Source of the DNA: Straminergon stramineum
Taxonomy: Eukaryota > Streptophyta > Bryopsida > Hypnales > Calliergonaceae
Assembly (NCBI GenBank): GCA_963920665.1
Contig: OY987267.1
Location: 21,018,001 to 21,082,000 of the forward strand
Direction: 5' to 3'
Length of the DNA: 64,000 bases
The first letter of the stretch is position 1, and each line of letters begins with the position of its first letter. Both the position numbers and the translations under genes were made by a program. Shown in pieces: positions 62,081-64,000 of the stretch. The notes beneath the pieces were generated by a model that did not search any database, was not told where the DNA came from, and was given only the letters and a program-made list of their open reading frames with translations.

Positions 62081-64000
62081 AAAAAAAATTCAAAATATAA
62101 TTAAATACTAGTGTGCCATGTGTTGTTCCAAAGTCAAAATTTAAAGTAAAAGGAATTTTCTCTTTTGATGAATTCATAATAAGACGTGTGGGCTCTAAAG
62201 AATCTCCTTCAAATCATATATTGAAGAAATTTGGATCTATTATAAAGATTAATTTTTTTACTAATAGTCTTTATCTCTAAAATATTAAAAATAAATATAT
62301 ACATGCAACAATGTAGACTATCTTTAGACTATTTGTAATGAATGCTTAATGCCTAAATCTTTTGGGGTGAGGTGAAATTTCTACAACGTCTTATTATAGA
62401 TAGCTAGAGGTTGAAGTATTTGTCATCTCTAAGATAGGTTCAATTGTAGAATCCATAATGCCCGAAAATTTGTGAGTGTTCAGAGGGGCACCTTGTAAGT
62501 TGGGTATTACTTTGAATTGGTAAACTTGAAATGATATTAGTTCACTAGAAAGTATTGGTGTTAGCATGTTTTTGTATTGACTTTTGTCTTGGTTAATGTG
62601 CTTCAATTACTATAATTGCACTATAGTCAATGTTGTAGATATCAAATAGTTGGCATGGGTCAATTCTACAATTATTACCATATGTTTGTTTCTTCTCCAC
62701 CCACTTTGATATAAATTGTTATGGTAACTACATCTAGAAGTGCACGAATAAGCTCTATAGTATGATCAATATGCTCTAAAAAATGAACAACAATTTTTGC
62801 ACATTGGTGAAGGATTGTGAATCAAAATGAAAGTGGTTCCATAATTTTGGGATACATTGTGAATTAGTTACAAATCTTCAAAGATACAAGGTGTAGGGTG
62901 CTAAAAGTGTCATATAAGTGATGCCAAAATCCATTTGATGCACATAAAAAAATCACAATAGTAGTATCAAAATATGTCATAGAGAAGAAGTTAAAACAAT
63001 AGAAAGTATACACAAAATCAACCACTTGTAAAGTTGCCACCTCCACAATACTATAATTAGAGTTGCACACATTTCAAAATGGCCCTTAACTCCACCTTAC
63101 AATTGTCCTTATAATGCACACCATTTTGGATATTCTCCTTGTTGAATTTCCTTAAAAAAAAAAGGGTCGATTTTGAAGAGTGGTCCATTTTAAGCTTAGT
63201 TACCTTAGACTTGTCTAGGATTTTAAAAACCTAGAGGATCTAAAAAATCTTTACATCCAATAAAGTCTAATAAGGTGTATCACTTTTCTAATGGATAATA
63301 GTTCTTTAGTATATCTAATAATTCATATTACAAAGCCACATGTTGATTAACTTGTGGATTAGCAAATTGATGCCAATTATGTTATGGTGGATTTGTCTAA
63401 ATGCGACATCTCTGAATGTGCTTTGGGGCATACATAAACGAATCAAGTACTAACCATGAAGTGACTTTTACATTTTTGTTGTTACATGTCATCATAGTTT
63501 CCAATTCCAAAAGTTTTCCTTTCCTCTTGCAAATGATTCAAGCCCATGTTAATTGGATAATTGCTTCAACTTTGTGCTAAATTTTTTTTCTCTCGACGAC
63601 ATGCTAAATTGAAATGCAACCACAAAGCTTCGAGTAGCTTTGTTCAAAACATATAGCCATTCTTGCCCATATTACTACTAGAAACTTGTGACCAAAACAA
63701 TAGAAAATCAATAGATTTATGTTCTTTTGGGCATTGGCGGTCACAACTTGATTAATTTAACAAAATTCTATAAAAACATCCGAAGATTTAAGTTGTTTCA
63801 GGCACTTCAAAATTTCTTGAAACCAAATCAATACAAACTCAATAAATTGTATAAGTAATAATGACATATCTATACATACACATGGGAATTCAAGCATGGT
63901 GTATTGGTTGAAGAATGTGGGTTGTGAAAGTGAGGTCTTGGATTCAAGCCCTGACTCCAACACATGGACTGACGTGGTAGTTGTTGATGACATGGAAATA
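62081..64000. other. AT-rich spacer
   Basis: No gene. TTAATTTAACAAAATTC near 63753 echoes the terminal motif of the small MITE pair at 9875-10587, so a fragment of that family may be present. Confidence 0.4.

Noticed and set aside
1..64000. tRNA, rRNA, CRISPR array or replication origin
   Set aside because: No A/B box pair with cloverleaf arms, no rRNA-like segment and no regularly spaced short repeats were seen. The regular 69-bp array has no spacers.

Overview
The window looks like nuclear DNA of a land plant, probably a non-flowering one. Genes have GT-AG introns and plant-specific family members (kinesin light chain-related, a TMEM185-type RING protein, a plant Lunapark, an SPPPP extensin). 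Promoters carry AAACCCTA telo-boxes, and long AT-rich spacers are packed with DNA transposons. A Hedgehog-type Hint (Hog) domain joined to STIG1-like cysteine repeats points to a bryophyte or another early-diverging lineage; this assignment is inference. No bacterial, organellar or viral gene block was seen.

Layout. (1) 673-4404 (+): last twelve exons of a TMEM185/FAM11-like membrane RING protein whose N-terminus is not found. (2) 5149-10587: DNA transposons, namely a fold-back element with a TA duplication, a Mutator-like MITE, a 1.19 kb CACTA element and a head-to-head MITE pair. (3) 12077-14683 (+): STIG1-like cysteine-rich region broken by stops and a frameshift, followed by an intact four-exon Hint module with a C-terminal membrane segment. 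(4) 17193-20028 (-): Lunapark. (5) 20-31 kb: AT-rich repeats. (6) 31913-32413 (+): extensin-like wall protein. (7) 33.7-38.7 kb: MITE and CACTA elements. (8) 39264-40424 (+): intronless RPN7. (9) 41-46 kb: repeats. (10) 46719-49741 (-): kinesin light chain-related TPR protein. (11) 51.5-57 kb: repeats, including a 69-bp tandem array. (12) 57640-61694 (-): SAD1/USP39, the catalytically dead ubiquitin-protease-like spliceosome factor. (13) 62-64 kb: AT-rich spacer.

The genes are independent housekeeping or cell-wall loci and do not form a cluster: ER shape (Lunapark), proteasome (RPN7), splicing (SAD1/USP39), microtubule and cellulose guidance (KLCR), wall structure (extensin), ubiquitin ligation (RING).

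The most unusual locus is the Hint gene. Its nucleophile Cys1 and TxxH motif are kept, the Hedgehog residue Asp46 is His, and two of the stops upstream lie exactly where the repeat pattern expects cysteine. The second strong result is a three-copy Mutator-like MITE family, each copy flanked by a 9-bp duplication that can be read directly. Exon borders were set by eye from splice consensus, reading phase and remembered family sequence; no alignment or database search was run.
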